Assembly: GCF_000382065.1 (NCBI RefSeq)
Contig: NZ_KB907503.1
Location: forward strand, 246,682 to 310,681
Direction: 5' to 3'
DNA from: Stenotrophomonas hibiscicola ATCC 19867
Lineage (GTDB): Bacteria; Pseudomonadota; Gammaproteobacteria; Xanthomonadales; Xanthomonadaceae
Length of the DNA stretch: 64,000 nt
Position numbers and translations under genes: made by a program
In this document: piece by piece, positions 54,613 to 63,904 of the stretch
How positions within the stretch are numbered: position 1 is the first letter of the stretch
How the letters are laid out: every line of letters starts with the position of its first letter
Notes under the pieces: model-generated
Told to the model about the DNA's origin: nothing
The model's database searches: none
The model's input: only the letters and a program-made list of their open reading frames with translations

Positions 54613-54942
54613 TCAGCCCTTGCGCGCGGCAGGGCGGGTGAAGTGCCAGGCCAGCAGCTGGCCAAGGCCGGCGCTGCCGACCATCGCAGCGGCGGCGCCG
54701 AAGGTCAGCTCGCGTGCACCGATCGCCTCCAGCAGGCCCATCGCCACGGCCAAGCTGACCAAGCTGATGCCCCAGCGCAGCGCGCCCTGGCGGCGGCGCT
54801 CTTCTTCCAGCACGGCCAGCGAGCGGATCACTTCCTCGGGCACGTGCGGGGCCACCAGCTTGCTACGCGCGCGGGCATCGGCAATGGCGTGGATCGCGTA
54901 GGCGATGCAGATGAAGAGGGTGATCGGGATCAATTCCTGCAT
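54613..54942 (-). CDS. Small membrane protein (DUF6249-like)
   Basis: A 109-aa protein, ATG 54942 with AGGAG seven nt upstream. One helix at 5-22 (TLFICIAYAIHAIAD), a charged loop (EEVIRSLAVLEEERRRQ) and two helices at 57-75 and 80-100. The pattern is that of the DUF6249 family, often found near ECF sigma genes. Function unknown. It precedes the sigma gene by 37 nt, probably in the same operon. Confidence 0.65.
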   Translation of the reverse strand: MQELIPITLFICIAYAIHAIADARARSKLVAPHVPEEVIRSLAVLEEERRRQGALRWGISLVSLAVAMGLLEAIGARELTFGAAAAMVGSAGLGQLLAWHFTRPAARKG

Positions 54943-55109
54943 GGTCGGGCTCCTGTTCGGTGGATGATGCGGGTTCAGGAGAATGGATGCGCGACCACGG
55001 CAACCGGTTGCGCCACTTTGCCAATGCCGCTGCCATGACCTGTGGCCCCTGCCCCCGGCCCGGACGGCTGCTACCCTTGGCCGGTTTCCTCTTCTGGTGC
55101 CGTCCGCCC

Positions 55110-57482
55110 ATGTCCCGAGTGCTGCCCCTGTCCCTCCTGCTGTCGGCCGTGCTGGCCGCACCGGCTGCGCATGCCGCGCCGACGCCGATCACCATTGAAC
55201 AGGCGATGGCCGACCCGGACTGGATCGGTCCGCCGGTCGAGAAGGCCTGGTGGTCGTGGAACAGCCAGCAGGTGGAGTACCAGCTCAAGCGCAGCGGCAG
55301 CCCGGTACGCGACACCTTCCGCCAGCCGCTGACCGGCGGCGTGGCCGCGCAGGTGGCCGATGACCAGCGCGGCACCCTGGACGTGGCCGATCCCGTCTAC
55401 GATCGCAACCGCAGCCGCAGCGCCTTCGTGCGCAATGGCGATGTGTTCGTGCGCGACCTGCGCAGTGGCGCGCTGACCCAGCTCACCCGCAGCAACGAAC
55501 GCGCGGGCAACGTGAACTTCGCCGCCGACAATGGCGTGATCTGGCGCGTCGGCCAGAACTGGTTCCACTGGACCGCCGCCAGCGGCGTGCAGCAGGTGGC
55601 CAGCCTGAAGGCCGAAAAGGATCCGCGTACGCCGCCGAAGGCCGATGTGCTGCGCGACCAGCAGCTGCGCACGCTGGAAACCCTGCGCCGCGACCGCGAG
55701 CAGCGCGAGGCATTGAAGGACCAGGACCAGCGCTGGCGCCAGGCCGACCCGACGCGTGCGCCGGGCCCGGTGTACCTGGGCGCCGACGTGGAGATCGCCG
55801 ACAGCGTGCTGTCGCCGGACCTCACCCACCTGATCGTGGTGACCAAGCCGAAGGACTTCGACGACGGCCGCACCAGCAAGATGCCGCTGTATGTGACCGA
55901 ATCGGGTTACGAGGAAACCGAGGACACCCGCACCCGCGTCGGCCGCAATGGCTTCGAGCCGCACACGCTGTGGTACGTGGACGTGCGCACCGGCAAGGCC
56001 GAAAAGGTCTCGCTGGCCAGCCTGCCGGGCATCAGCACCGACCCGCTGGCCGAACTGCGCCGCAAGGCCGGCAAGGACGCGCTGAAGGGTGAGCGCAGCG
56101 TGCAGGTGATGAGCGACTTCATGGGCGGCGGCATCCGCTGGAGCGCCGATGGCCAGCAGGCCGCGGTGATGCTGCGTGCCAACGACAACAAGGACCGCTG
56201 GATCATCAGCGTCAACGCTGCCGACGGCCGTGTGCAGAACCGCCACCGCCTGACCGACAACGCCTGGATCAACTGGGGCTTCAACGATTTCGGCTGGATG
56301 GCCGATGGCCGCACGCTGTGGCTGCTGTCCGAGGAATCGGGCTTCTCGCACCTGTATACCCAGGCCGGCACCGCCAAGCCGCAGGCGCTGACCAGCGGCA
56401 AGTGGGAAACGTCGGCGCCGGTGCCGTCGGCCGATGGCAAGGGTTTCTACTTCCTGTGCAACCAGCAGGCGCCGCATGACTACGAAGTCTGCGCGGTCGA
56501 CACCGGCAGCCGCCAGGTGCGCGAGCTGACCAGCCTCAACGGCGTGGAGGATTTCTCGCTGTCGCCGGACGGCCAGAAGCTGCTGGTGCGCTACTCCGGC
56601 GCCTACCTGCCCGCACAGCTGGCCGTGGTACCGAGCACTGGCGCAGGCCAGGCCCGCGTGCTGACCGACACCCGCACCGCCGACTACAAGGCACGCCAGT
56701 GGATCCAGCCGAAGCTGGTTGCAGTGCCGTCCAAGCACGGTGCCGGCGTGGTCTGGGCCAAGTACTACGAGCCCGAAAACAAGGAGCCGGGGAAGAAGTA
56801 CCCGATCGTGATGTTCGTGCACGGCGCCGGCTACCTGCAGAACGTGCACCAGCGCTACCCGGCCTACTTCCGCGAGCAGATGTTCCACAACCTGCTGGTG
56901 CAGAAGGGCTACATCGTGCTGGACATGGATTACCGCGGCAGCGAGGGCTACGGCCGCGACTGGCGCACGGCGATCTACCGCAACATGGGCCACCCGGAAC
57001 TGGAAGACTACAAGGACGGCCTGGACTGGCTGGTCGACACCCAGCAGGGTGACCGCGACCACGCCGGCATCTACGGTGGTTCCTATGGCGGCTTCATGAC
57101 CTTCATGGCGCTGTTCCGCTCGCCGGGCACCTTCAAGGCCGGCGCCGCGCTGCGCCCGGTGGTGGACTGGCACCAGTACAACCACGGCTACACCAGCAAC
57201 ATCCTCAACACCCCGGACATCGATCCGGAGGCGTACCGCGTGTCCTCACCGATCGAGTACGCGCAGAACCTGCAGGACAACCTGCTGATCGCCCACGGCA
57301 TGATGGATGACAACGTGTTCTTCCAGGACTCGGTGAACCTGACCCAGCGCCTGATCGAACTGCACAAGGACAACTGGTCGATCGCACCGTACCCGCTGGA
57401 ACGCCACGGCTACACCCGTGCCGATTCCTGGCTGGACCAGTACAAGCGCATCCTCAAGCTGTTCGAGCAGAACCTGAAGTGA
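55110..57482 (+). CDS. S9-family dipeptidyl peptidase IV-like serine peptidase
   Basis: A 790-aa exported enzyme, ATG 55110. Signal peptide about 1-23 (ending AHA). An eight-bladed propeller domain (about 60-520) precedes the hydrolase domain. Catalytic Ser in GIYGGSYGGFM (about 654), Asp in HGMMDDNVFF and His in LERHGYTR. Also present: HGAGYLQNVHQRYPAYF near 572. It removes N-terminal dipeptides, typically X-Pro, from peptides in the periplasm. Its stop overlaps the NUDIX gene start. Confidence 0.88.
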   Translation: MSRVLPLSLLLSAVLAAPAAHAAPTPITIEQAMADPDWIGPPVEKAWWSWNSQQVEYQLKRSGSPVRDTFRQPLTGGVAAQVADDQRGTLDVADPVYDRNRSRSAFVRNGDVFVRDLRSGALTQLTRSNERAGNVNFAADNGVIWRVGQNWFHWTAASGVQQVASLKAEKDPRTPPKADVLRDQQLRTLETLRRDREQREALKDQDQRWRQADPTRAPGPVYLGADVEIADSVLSPDLTHLIVVTKPKDFDDGRTSKMPLYVTESGYEETEDTRTRVGRNGFEPHTLWYVDVRTGKAEKVSLASLPGISTDPLAELRRKAGKDALKGERSVQVMSDFMGGGIRWSADGQQAAVMLRANDNKDRWIISVNAADGRVQNRHRLTDNAWINWGFNDFGWMADGRTLWLLSEESGFSHLYTQAGTAKPQALTSGKWETSAPVPSADGKGFYFLCNQQAPHDYEVCAVDTGSRQVRELTSLNGVEDFSLSPDGQKLLVRYSGAYLPAQLAVVPSTGAGQARVLTDTRTADYKARQWIQPKLVAVPSKHGAGVVWAKYYEPENKEPGKKYPIVMFVHGAGYLQNVHQRYPAYFREQMFHNLLVQKGYIVLDMDYRGSEGYGRDWRTAIYRNMGHPELEDYKDGLDWLVDTQQGDRDHAGIYGGSYGGFMTFMALFRSPGTFKAGAALRPVVDWHQYNHGYTSNILNTPDIDPEAYRVSSPIEYAQNLQDNLLIAHGMMDDNVFFQDSVNLTQRLIELHKDNWSIAPYPLERHGYTRADSWLDQYKRILKLFEQNLK

Positions 57483-57898
57483 GCAACGCCGCGGCCACGA
57501 TCCACATCGTGGCCGCGGTCATCCTGGATGACCGCGGCCAGGCGCTGGTGGTGCGCAAGCAGGGCGCCAGCCGCTTCATCCAGCCGGGCGGCAAGCCCGA
57601 ACCCGGCGAGGCGCCTCTGCAGGCGCTGGCCCGCGAGCTGGACGAGGAGCTGGGCGTGCAGTTGCGTACGGCTTCAGCGGCTGCGCTGGGCACGTTCGAG
57701 GACTGGGCGGTGAATGAGCCTGGCCAGCGCGTACAGGCACAGGCCTGGTGGGTGCAGGTGCACGGCACGCCGCAGGCGCGCGCCGAGATCGCCGAACTGG
57801 CCTGGGTCCCGCTGCAACCGCCGCATGGCCTGCCCTTGGCACCCTTGAGCGAACACCATATCCTGCCGGCGGTCGCCACCCGGGTGACGGCCCGCTGA
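57479..57898 (+). CDS. NUDIX hydrolase
   Basis: A 139-aa enzyme starting at GTG 57479, overlapping the peptidase stop (GTGA). Nudix box GGKPEPGEAPLQALARELDE then ELG (residues about 38-60) is complete. Such enzymes hydrolyse nucleoside diphosphates linked to X; the AVILDDRGQALVVRKQGA region is of the MutT-like type. Substrate unknown. Confidence 0.85.
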   Translation: MSNAAATIHIVAAVILDDRGQALVVRKQGASRFIQPGGKPEPGEAPLQALARELDEELGVQLRTASAAALGTFEDWAVNEPGQRVQAQAWWVQVHGTPQARAEIAELAWVPLQPPHGLPLAPLSEHHILPAVATRVTAR

Positions 57899-57928
57899 CC
57901 GCGCGGGCACCGATTGCAAGGACACCGG

Positions 57929-58489
57929 ATGTCAATGTCGATCCCGCCGATTCCTTCGCTGGTCCAGCCGGCCTATCACGCCTGGGTGCGCCCGATCGCA
58001 CAGGCCTCGTTCTGGCTGTCACTGCTGCTCACGGTCTACTTCGTGATGCAGGGACTACTGCTGTGGCCGCTGCACAACCTTCCGATCTGGCATCTGGTTG
58101 AGAGGGAAGTGCAAGACCAGCACCTGCACAGCCTGATCTGGCTTTTGGCGCATCCGGTGGCCGCGTCGTTGATCGTCGCGCTGCTGTGCCTGGCCTCGAC
58201 CCTGGCCAGCTGGGGCCTGCTGCGCGAGCGCAGCTGGGGCCTGTGGAGCTTTGTGGTGATCCTGCTGCTGAGCGCAGTGACCAACTTTGCGATCGCCGGC
58301 TGGTTGGATGTGTTCATGCGTGACGTCATCCCGTTTCTCTCCGACGACGCCCTCCTGCAGCAGGAACTCCATCTGAAACGCTGGTTGATCACGCTGACCG
58401 TGGTGGCCATGTCATTTGTGTTCCTCGGCCTGCAGGGCTGGCTGGCCTGGCGCCTGCTGCGGCCGGACATCCGCTCACGTTTCCACTGA
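57929..58489 (+). CDS. Four-helix membrane protein, unknown function
   Basis: A 186-aa protein, ATG 57929 with AAGGAC upstream. Hydrophobic helices at about 27-49, 77-95, 103-123 and 148-172. A conserved-looking acidic loop follows helix 3 (DVFMRDVIPFLSDDALL). I do not recognise the family. It lies between the NUDIX gene and the Cys-rich paralogues. Confidence 0.6.
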   Translation: MSMSIPPIPSLVQPAYHAWVRPIAQASFWLSLLLTVYFVMQGLLLWPLHNLPIWHLVEREVQDQHLHSLIWLLAHPVAASLIVALLCLASTLASWGLLRERSWGLWSFVVILLLSAVTNFAIAGWLDVFMRDVIPFLSDDALLQQELHLKRWLITLTVVAMSFVFLGLQGWLAWRLLRPDIRSRFH

Positions 58490-58521
58490 GCCCCCCTTTT
58501 CCGCACGACAAGGACCGTCGC

Positions 58522-59640
58522 ATGCGCTTGCAGGCTCTTCTCCCCGCACTGCTGCTGTTCGCCGCGCTGCCAGCCGGCGCCGACGCGTTGCAGTGTGGCG
58601 AATACCGCAGCGCCGATGGCGGCATGGCGCTGGTGTTCACCACCCCCAGCAGCGGCTACCACCACGCTGACGGCAGCGAGCCGCAGCCGCTGTGGGTTGA
58701 TCGCAGTGCGGCGCAGACGCGCCTGGTCATGCTCGACGATGGCGTGGCGGAGCCGATCCGGATCAGTGCCGATGGCCAGCGCATCGAGGACGACGGGGTG
58801 GTGACCTACACGCTGCGCCAGTCCCGTGCCTGCACCGTCGAGCCCAGCACGATGGACGGCAGCTGTCGCGCCGCCGGCAGCCACTGCATTGCGCAGCTGC
58901 CCACGGCCTCTCCCGGCCAGGCCCAGCGCGCGTGCGGCGAAGGCGTTGGCGCGGGCTGCTCGGCGCTGTTGCGACAACTGCGCGATGGCAACGCCGCAGC
59001 CGCTGGTGACACCGGCGCCGCCCTCTTCGAGCGCCCGTCCGCCTGCCGCGAACACACGCCCGAGCATGACCCGCAGGCCTGCGAGGCGCTGACCGGTGAT
59101 GCGCTGGCCACCGCGATGCAGCGGGTGGGTGAACGCCTGCAACAGGAAGACGAAGACGCACTGGATTCACCGCTTCCGGCCGCTGCACGCGATCGTCTGC
59201 AGCAGCTGTGTCTGCAGCACCGCAGTGGTCGCTTCTGCGTCGAAGTGGCCGAACAGCAGTTGATCGCGCTGGAACCCGCGTGGGCGGTGCAGGCCCTGCA
59301 GGTGGTCTGCGATGCAGGCCGCATCAGTGCCTGCGAACGCATCGCACCGCTGCGCGATCTCGGCGCGGACCTGCGCCTCGTCCCGGCCCAGCAGGTGCCG
59401 TGCGGCCGCTATCAGGCCAACAGTGGCGTGATCGACAGGCTCGACTTCGGCGATGGCGCGCGTGGCCGTCTGCATGACGGCGCGATCCACCTGCAGCAGA
59501 ACGGCGAAACCCTTGTGCTGCGTCAGCTCGGCAATGGCGACCTGCTTGGTATGGATGCGCAGACGGGATATCAGCGTTACCAGCCGGTGCCCGGCACGGC
59601 ACAATGCACGCCCCCGCGCGAGGGCCGTGGTTCGCCGTAG
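58522..59640 (+). CDS. Exported Cys-rich protein, paralogue 1
   Basis: A 372-aa protein with a signal peptide 1-21 (ending ADA). The mature part begins LQCGEYRSADG, a motif shared with the two downstream paralogues, and has a second copy PCGRYQANSGVIDRLDFGDG near 290. Many paired Cys (for example CRAAGSHC, CGEGVGAGC) indicate disulphides in the periplasm or outside. Unlike its paralogues it lacks the C-terminal CC-G-C-GV-REGC helix-repeat region. Function unknown. Confidence 0.65.
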   Translation: MRLQALLPALLLFAALPAGADALQCGEYRSADGGMALVFTTPSSGYHHADGSEPQPLWVDRSAAQTRLVMLDDGVAEPIRISADGQRIEDDGVVTYTLRQSRACTVEPSTMDGSCRAAGSHCIAQLPTASPGQAQRACGEGVGAGCSALLRQLRDGNAAAAGDTGAALFERPSACREHTPEHDPQACEALTGDALATAMQRVGERLQQEDEDALDSPLPAAARDRLQQLCLQHRSGRFCVEVAEQQLIALEPAWAVQALQVVCDAGRISACERIAPLRDLGADLRLVPAQQVPCGRYQANSGVIDRLDFGDGARGRLHDGAIHLQQNGETLVLRQLGNGDLLGMDAQTGYQRYQPVPGTAQCTPPREGRGSP

Positions 59641-59677
59641 CGCCTGGAGTTTTCCGTTCGATCGTCAAGGAGACGAC

Positions 59678-61294
59678 ATGCATTCACCCGCACCGCGCCG
59701 CCGCTGGCTGGCCTGGGCGCTGCTGCTGGCCGCGCCGATGGCCGCCGCACAGTCACCGCAATGCGGCATGTTCAAAGCCGACGAAGGCAGCGGTACGCTG
59801 CGCATCAGCTCGCCAAACCGCGGCGAGCAGAAACACTTCGGCAGTGCGCCCTCTCCGGTCGCGTTCCAGCAGATCGACGGAAAGCTGCAACTGGTGAACC
59901 TGGAGTACGGCCTGCCCAGCGCGCTGCAGGTGCGCGATCGTGGCCGGACGGTCGAGGTGGATGGCACGGTCTACATCCTGCAGGCCCCTGCACAGTGCGC
60001 CGCAGCCGCCGCGCCGGCTGAAGGCAGCTGCCTGGCCGATGCGGCGGCGTGCCTGGACAACCGTCGCGAAGCCACCCCGACCGCGCTGGAATCAGGGTGC
60101 CGGGAAGGCGTGCCAGGCATGTGCCTGCAACTGGCTGATCGTTGGCACGAGGAGGCCAAACCCACGGTCGCGGCCGATCCTGCCCTGGCAAAGGCAGCGC
60201 TCGACGCCGCCCTGTCCGGCATCAAGCTCCCCGCCGCCTGTGACGACGGTGGCTTCGAACAGGGAACCGCGGCGTGTGCCGCCGCACTCGAGGCCGACCC
60301 CGCAGTGCAGGAGCAGCTGGTCAAGGCGGCGATGACGGCAGCCATGACCGAAGCCATGGTGACGATGACGGCGCCGACCGTGCCGGTGATCATTCCGGCC
60401 GAGCGGCGGCAACAGTTGTTGCGGCTGTGCCGCGAGGTATTCCATGGCGGCTTCTGCACCCGCGTGGCTGAACTTTCCTGGGAGGCAGGAGACCACTTGC
60501 AGGCGGTGCAGGCCCTGGCTGCGGCCTGCACACCCGGCAACGATACCGCCACCTGCGAGCGCCTGCCTGCGTTGCAGGCGGTGGGTGCGTCGTTGCAACC
60601 GCAGCGGGCAACGGTCCTGCCCTGCGGCAGTTACCGGTCCGACGACGGCCTGATGGACACGCTGGATTTCGGCGATGCCGGCCTGGTCGGTGTCGGCTGG
60701 AGCAGCCATCTTCGCGCGCGCGTCGAAGCGGGCGACATCCGCATCCACCACGACCGGGACGGCGACTTCGTGCTGCGCCCGCTGCCCGGCGGGCAGCTGC
60801 TGGGCCTGGATAACTGGACCCGCTTCCAGGTGTTCGTCCCCACCGGGGAGGGCCCGACCCGGTGCAGTGCGCCGAAGCAGTTCAGGGTGCTGCCACTGCC
60901 ACAGGATTGCCCGCTGGCACTGACCAACGAGGACGGTGCCGACGCCTGCTGCGCGCAGGGCAAGCTGCAGGGCTGCAACATTCTCGGCAACCGTCTTGCG
61001 CTGTCCGGGCACTGGCTGCAGGCCGTCGAGCACTACACAACGGTCTGCCGTGCCGGTGTCCGCGAGGGTTGCGAGAATCTGGTCACCGCACAAGGCAACG
61101 GTGCGGAGGTGGACGCGCGTCGAATCCTGGAACAGCTGTGCAAGGCCGACCGCAGCGGCCTGCATGTGGCCTGCGACGTGCTCGAAACCCAGAACTGGGA
61201 GCTGATCACGCTGGGCGGTGCCCTGCAGAAGGCGGGTGACGAGGCGGCGGTGGACGACCTTCCGGTACCGCGCAACCCCAACCGCAAGCGCTGA
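59678..61294 (+). CDS. Exported Cys-rich protein, paralogue 2
   Basis: A 538-aa protein, ATG 59678 after AAGGAG. Signal peptide 1-24 (AAAQ). N-terminal PQCGMFKADEG, central LPCGSYRSDDGLMDTLDFGD near 310, and a C-terminal Sel1/TPR-like region with ADACCAQGKLQGCNILG and VCRAGVREGCENL. About 20 Cys. It is related to paralogues 1 and 3 over the two CG-Y modules and to paralogue 3 also over the C-terminus. The envelope role is unknown. Confidence 0.65.
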   Translation: MHSPAPRRRWLAWALLLAAPMAAAQSPQCGMFKADEGSGTLRISSPNRGEQKHFGSAPSPVAFQQIDGKLQLVNLEYGLPSALQVRDRGRTVEVDGTVYILQAPAQCAAAAAPAEGSCLADAAACLDNRREATPTALESGCREGVPGMCLQLADRWHEEAKPTVAADPALAKAALDAALSGIKLPAACDDGGFEQGTAACAAALEADPAVQEQLVKAAMTAAMTEAMVTMTAPTVPVIIPAERRQQLLRLCREVFHGGFCTRVAELSWEAGDHLQAVQALAAACTPGNDTATCERLPALQAVGASLQPQRATVLPCGSYRSDDGLMDTLDFGDAGLVGVGWSSHLRARVEAGDIRIHHDRDGDFVLRPLPGGQLLGLDNWTRFQVFVPTGEGPTRCSAPKQFRVLPLPQDCPLALTNEDGADACCAQGKLQGCNILGNRLALSGHWLQAVEHYTTVCRAGVREGCENLVTAQGNGAEVDARRILEQLCKADRSGLHVACDVLETQNWELITLGGALQKAGDEAAVDDLPVPRNPNRKR

Positions 61295-61348
61295 GCCGGC
61301 CAGGGCCTGCCCGCAGCTTCGGGCGGGCCCTGCGGTAAAGTACGCGCC

Positions 61349-62245
61349 ATGAACGAATTCGAGCGCGTGCGCGCCTACCTCACCGACCTGCAGGACCGCA
61401 TCTGTGCGGCGATCGAGGCCGTCGATGGCCAGGCCCGCTTCCAGGAAGACCTGTGGCAGCGGGCCGAGGGCGGTGGCGGGCGCACCCGCGTGCTGCGTGA
61501 CGGTGCGGTGTTCGAGCAGGCCGGCATCGGCTTCTCCGACGTGGCCGGCAGCCGCCTGCCGCCGTCGGCCTCGGCCAACCGCCCGGAACTGGCCGGCGCC
61601 TCCTGGCGCGCCACCGGCGTGTCGCTAGTATTCCACCCGCTCAACCCCTACGTGCCGACCACCCACGCGAATGTGCGCTTCTTCCAGGCGCAGCGCGACG
61701 GTGAAGTGGTGGCCAGCTGGTTCGGTGGCGGCTTCGACCTGACGCCGTTCTATCCGTTCGACGAAGACGTGCAGCACTGGCACCGGGTCGCACGCGACCT
61801 GTGTGCGCCGTTCGGCGAGGAACGCTATGCCGCGCACAAGCGCTGGTGCGACGAGTATTTCTTCCTGCGCCACCGCAATGAAACGCGTGGCGTTGGCGGC
61901 CTGTTCTTCGACGACCTGCACGGCGACTTCGAGCGCGATTTCGATTACCTGCGTGCGGTCGGCGATGGCTTCCTTCAGGCCTACCTGCCGATCGTGCAGC
62001 AGCGCAAGGACGCCCTCTATGGCGAGCGCGAACGCGAGTTCCAGCTGTACCGCCGCGGCCGCTATGTGGAGTTCAACCTGGTCTATGACCGCGGCACGCT
62101 GTTCGGCCTGCAGAGCGGTGGCCGCAGCGAGAGCATCCTGATGAGCCTGCCGCCGCGGGTGCGCTGGGAATACGGCTTCACCCCGGAAGCGGGCAGCGCC
62201 GAGGCGCGCCTGGCCGACTACCTGGTGCCGCGCGACTGGCTCTGA
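61349..62245 (+). CDS. hemF: Oxygen-dependent coproporphyrinogen III oxidase
   Basis: A 298-aa cytosolic enzyme that converts coproporphyrinogen III to protoporphyrinogen IX with O2 in haem synthesis. HemF marks: [19 protein letters not shown] near 131, [16 protein letters not shown] near 172, [19 protein letters not shown] near 233 and [13 protein letters not shown] near 260. Its position between Cys-rich paralogues 2 and 3 is unusual. Confidence 0.95.
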   Translation: MNEFERVRAYLTDLQDRICAAIEAVDGQARFQEDLWQRAEGGGGRTRVLRDGAVFEQAGIGFSDVAGSRLPPSASANRPELAGASWRATGVSLVFHPLNPYVPTTHANVRFFQAQRDGEVVASWFGGGFDLTPFYPFDEDVQHWHRVARDLCAPFGEERYAAHKRWCDEYFFLRHRNETRGVGGLFFDDLHGDFERDFDYLRAVGDGFLQAYLPIVQQRKDALYGEREREFQLYRRGRYVEFNLVYDRGTLFGLQSGGRSESILMSLPPRVRWEYGFTPEAGSAEARLADYLVPRDWL

Positions 62246-62340
62246 TCTTCCGGCGCCACGCCTGACGCGTGGCGCCTTCCCCGCCTGCGGTGCGCCCCGC
62301 ACCGGACAGGCCCTGCCCCACTTCTTTCAAGGATGACCCC

Positions 62341-63861
62341 ATGCCTGCTGCTGTTTCCCTTCGCCCCCGCGCTGCGGGCTGGCGCTCCCTGCTGTTGCTT
62401 GCATTGGCCTCGGCCAGCCTGCCGGCCGCTGCGCAGTCGATGGCCTGCGGCACCTACAAGGACAGCAGCGGCAACACCACGCTGACCCTCGAGAGCGAAG
62501 GCCACGGCTTCCTGTCCGGCCCCTACCAGGCGACAGAGGAGCTGCGCATCGCCCGCCAGGAGGACGTGCTGGGTACCGGCAACCTGTCCACGGGCCAGCT
62601 GGAAAATTGGTACTTCTCGGACAACGACCGCACGATCAGCACGCCCTATCGCGAGTTCACCCGTGAGCACGCCGCCGCCTGCAAGACGATGCCGGAGCCC
62701 ATCGAAGACGGTTGCGTGATGAACACCTCCGAGTGCCTGGAGGCGCTGCCGGAGGCCGCACCCGTGAAACTGCACGCCTGGTGTGCCGAGGGCGTGGGCG
62801 CAGCCTGCATGCGGTTGCTGGAGACCTACCAGCAGCGGGCCAAGGACGCAGCCCCCGCGCCTGCACGAGCCGAGCCGCCGAAACCGGAGATCTGCAAGGA
62901 GGATTCCGCATCCTTCAACGCCGAGGGCTGCCGGGCGATCGCCGAGGTGATCGGGCTGGAGATGATCGGCAAGTCCCTGCTCGGGCTGCAGCATGCGGTC
63001 GACCCTGCGTTGCCGTCGGCGCAGCTCGATGAGCTGGCCGCACTGTGCCGGCAGCAGCACGGCGAGACCTTCTGCGTCGACGTTGCCGAGGTGCTGTGGA
63101 GTGGTGGACGCCTTTCACAGGCCCACGAAGCACTGCAGCTGTCGTGCGCGCAGCGCGCGGACGGCGTGGCCTGCGGCCGCGCCAAGGCACTTGCCAGCCT
63201 GGCCACCGCACCGGCCGCTGCACTGGCCCCGGTGCCGGCCACCGCACTGCCCTGTGGCAGCTTTGAAGCCGAATACGGCGTGCTCTCGCAGCTGCGCTTC
63301 CTTGATGGCGGCCTGGTTGAGGCCGAGGGTCGCGACCAGCGCATGCGCGCGCGCCTGCAGGACGGCCGTATCTTCATCCGTCGCGATGTCGGCAGCGACT
63401 TCGTACTGCAGCCGCTGAAGAACGGAAACCTGGCCAGCGTCGACGGCGGCAACCGCTTCGCCTATTACGAGCGCAAGCCCGCCACAGGCAATGCCACCTG
63501 CACGCCGCCGGTGGCCTTCGTGGAGATCCCGCTGCCGCTGGATTGCCCGACCCTGGCCCGCAAGGACGGCGCAAAGGCCTGCTGCACCGATGGCAAGCTG
63601 CTCGGCTGCAAGGTGGCCGGCGAAGCGCTGTTCGAGTCCGAAAAATGGGCCGCGTCGCTGCCCTACTTCGAGACGCTGTGCGGCGCGGGTGTGCGCGAAG
63701 GGTGCCTGGCATTGGCAGCGGTGTATTCGCACACCGCAGACCCGAAGATCCCGCAAGCCATGGCTGCGATCTGCGCGAAGGATGGCAAAGGCACGCACGT
63801 GGCCTGTGATGTGGACGCCACCCGCAACTGGCCGGCACTGAAGGCCGAAGCTGCGCCCTGA
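62341..63861 (+). CDS. Exported Cys-rich protein, paralogue 3
   Basis: A 506-aa protein, ATG 62341 after AAGGATG. Signal peptide about 1-31 (AAAQ). Modules in the same order as paralogue 2: MACGTYKDSSG at the mature N-terminus, LPCGSFEAEYGVLSQLRFLDG near 304 and the C-terminal KACCTDGKLLGCKVAGEAL plus LCGAGVREGCLAL. This shared order shows gene duplication. Function unknown; the CC and REGC motifs suggest disulphide-locked helical repeats. Confidence 0.65.
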   Translation: MPAAVSLRPRAAGWRSLLLLALASASLPAAAQSMACGTYKDSSGNTTLTLESEGHGFLSGPYQATEELRIARQEDVLGTGNLSTGQLENWYFSDNDRTISTPYREFTREHAAACKTMPEPIEDGCVMNTSECLEALPEAAPVKLHAWCAEGVGAACMRLLETYQQRAKDAAPAPARAEPPKPEICKEDSASFNAEGCRAIAEVIGLEMIGKSLLGLQHAVDPALPSAQLDELAALCRQQHGETFCVDVAEVLWSGGRLSQAHEALQLSCAQRADGVACGRAKALASLATAPAAALAPVPATALPCGSFEAEYGVLSQLRFLDGGLVEAEGRDQRMRARLQDGRIFIRRDVGSDFVLQPLKNGNLASVDGGNRFAYYERKPATGNATCTPPVAFVEIPLPLDCPTLARKDGAKACCTDGKLLGCKVAGEALFESEKWAASLPYFETLCGAGVREGCLALAAVYSHTADPKIPQAMAAICAKDGKGTHVACDVDATRNWPALKAEAAP

Positions 63862-63873
63862 TGCCCGACACCA

Positions 63874-63900
63874 GTGGAGCCGGGCATGGGCCGGCTCTAC
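63874..63900. repeat. SMAG element (inverted GTAG)
   Basis: Palindrome GAGCCGGGC-ATG-GGCCGGCTC ending CTAC at 63900, between convergent genes, of the same subtype as the pair at 2097-2176. Confidence 0.65.
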
Positions 63901-63904
63901 AAGG

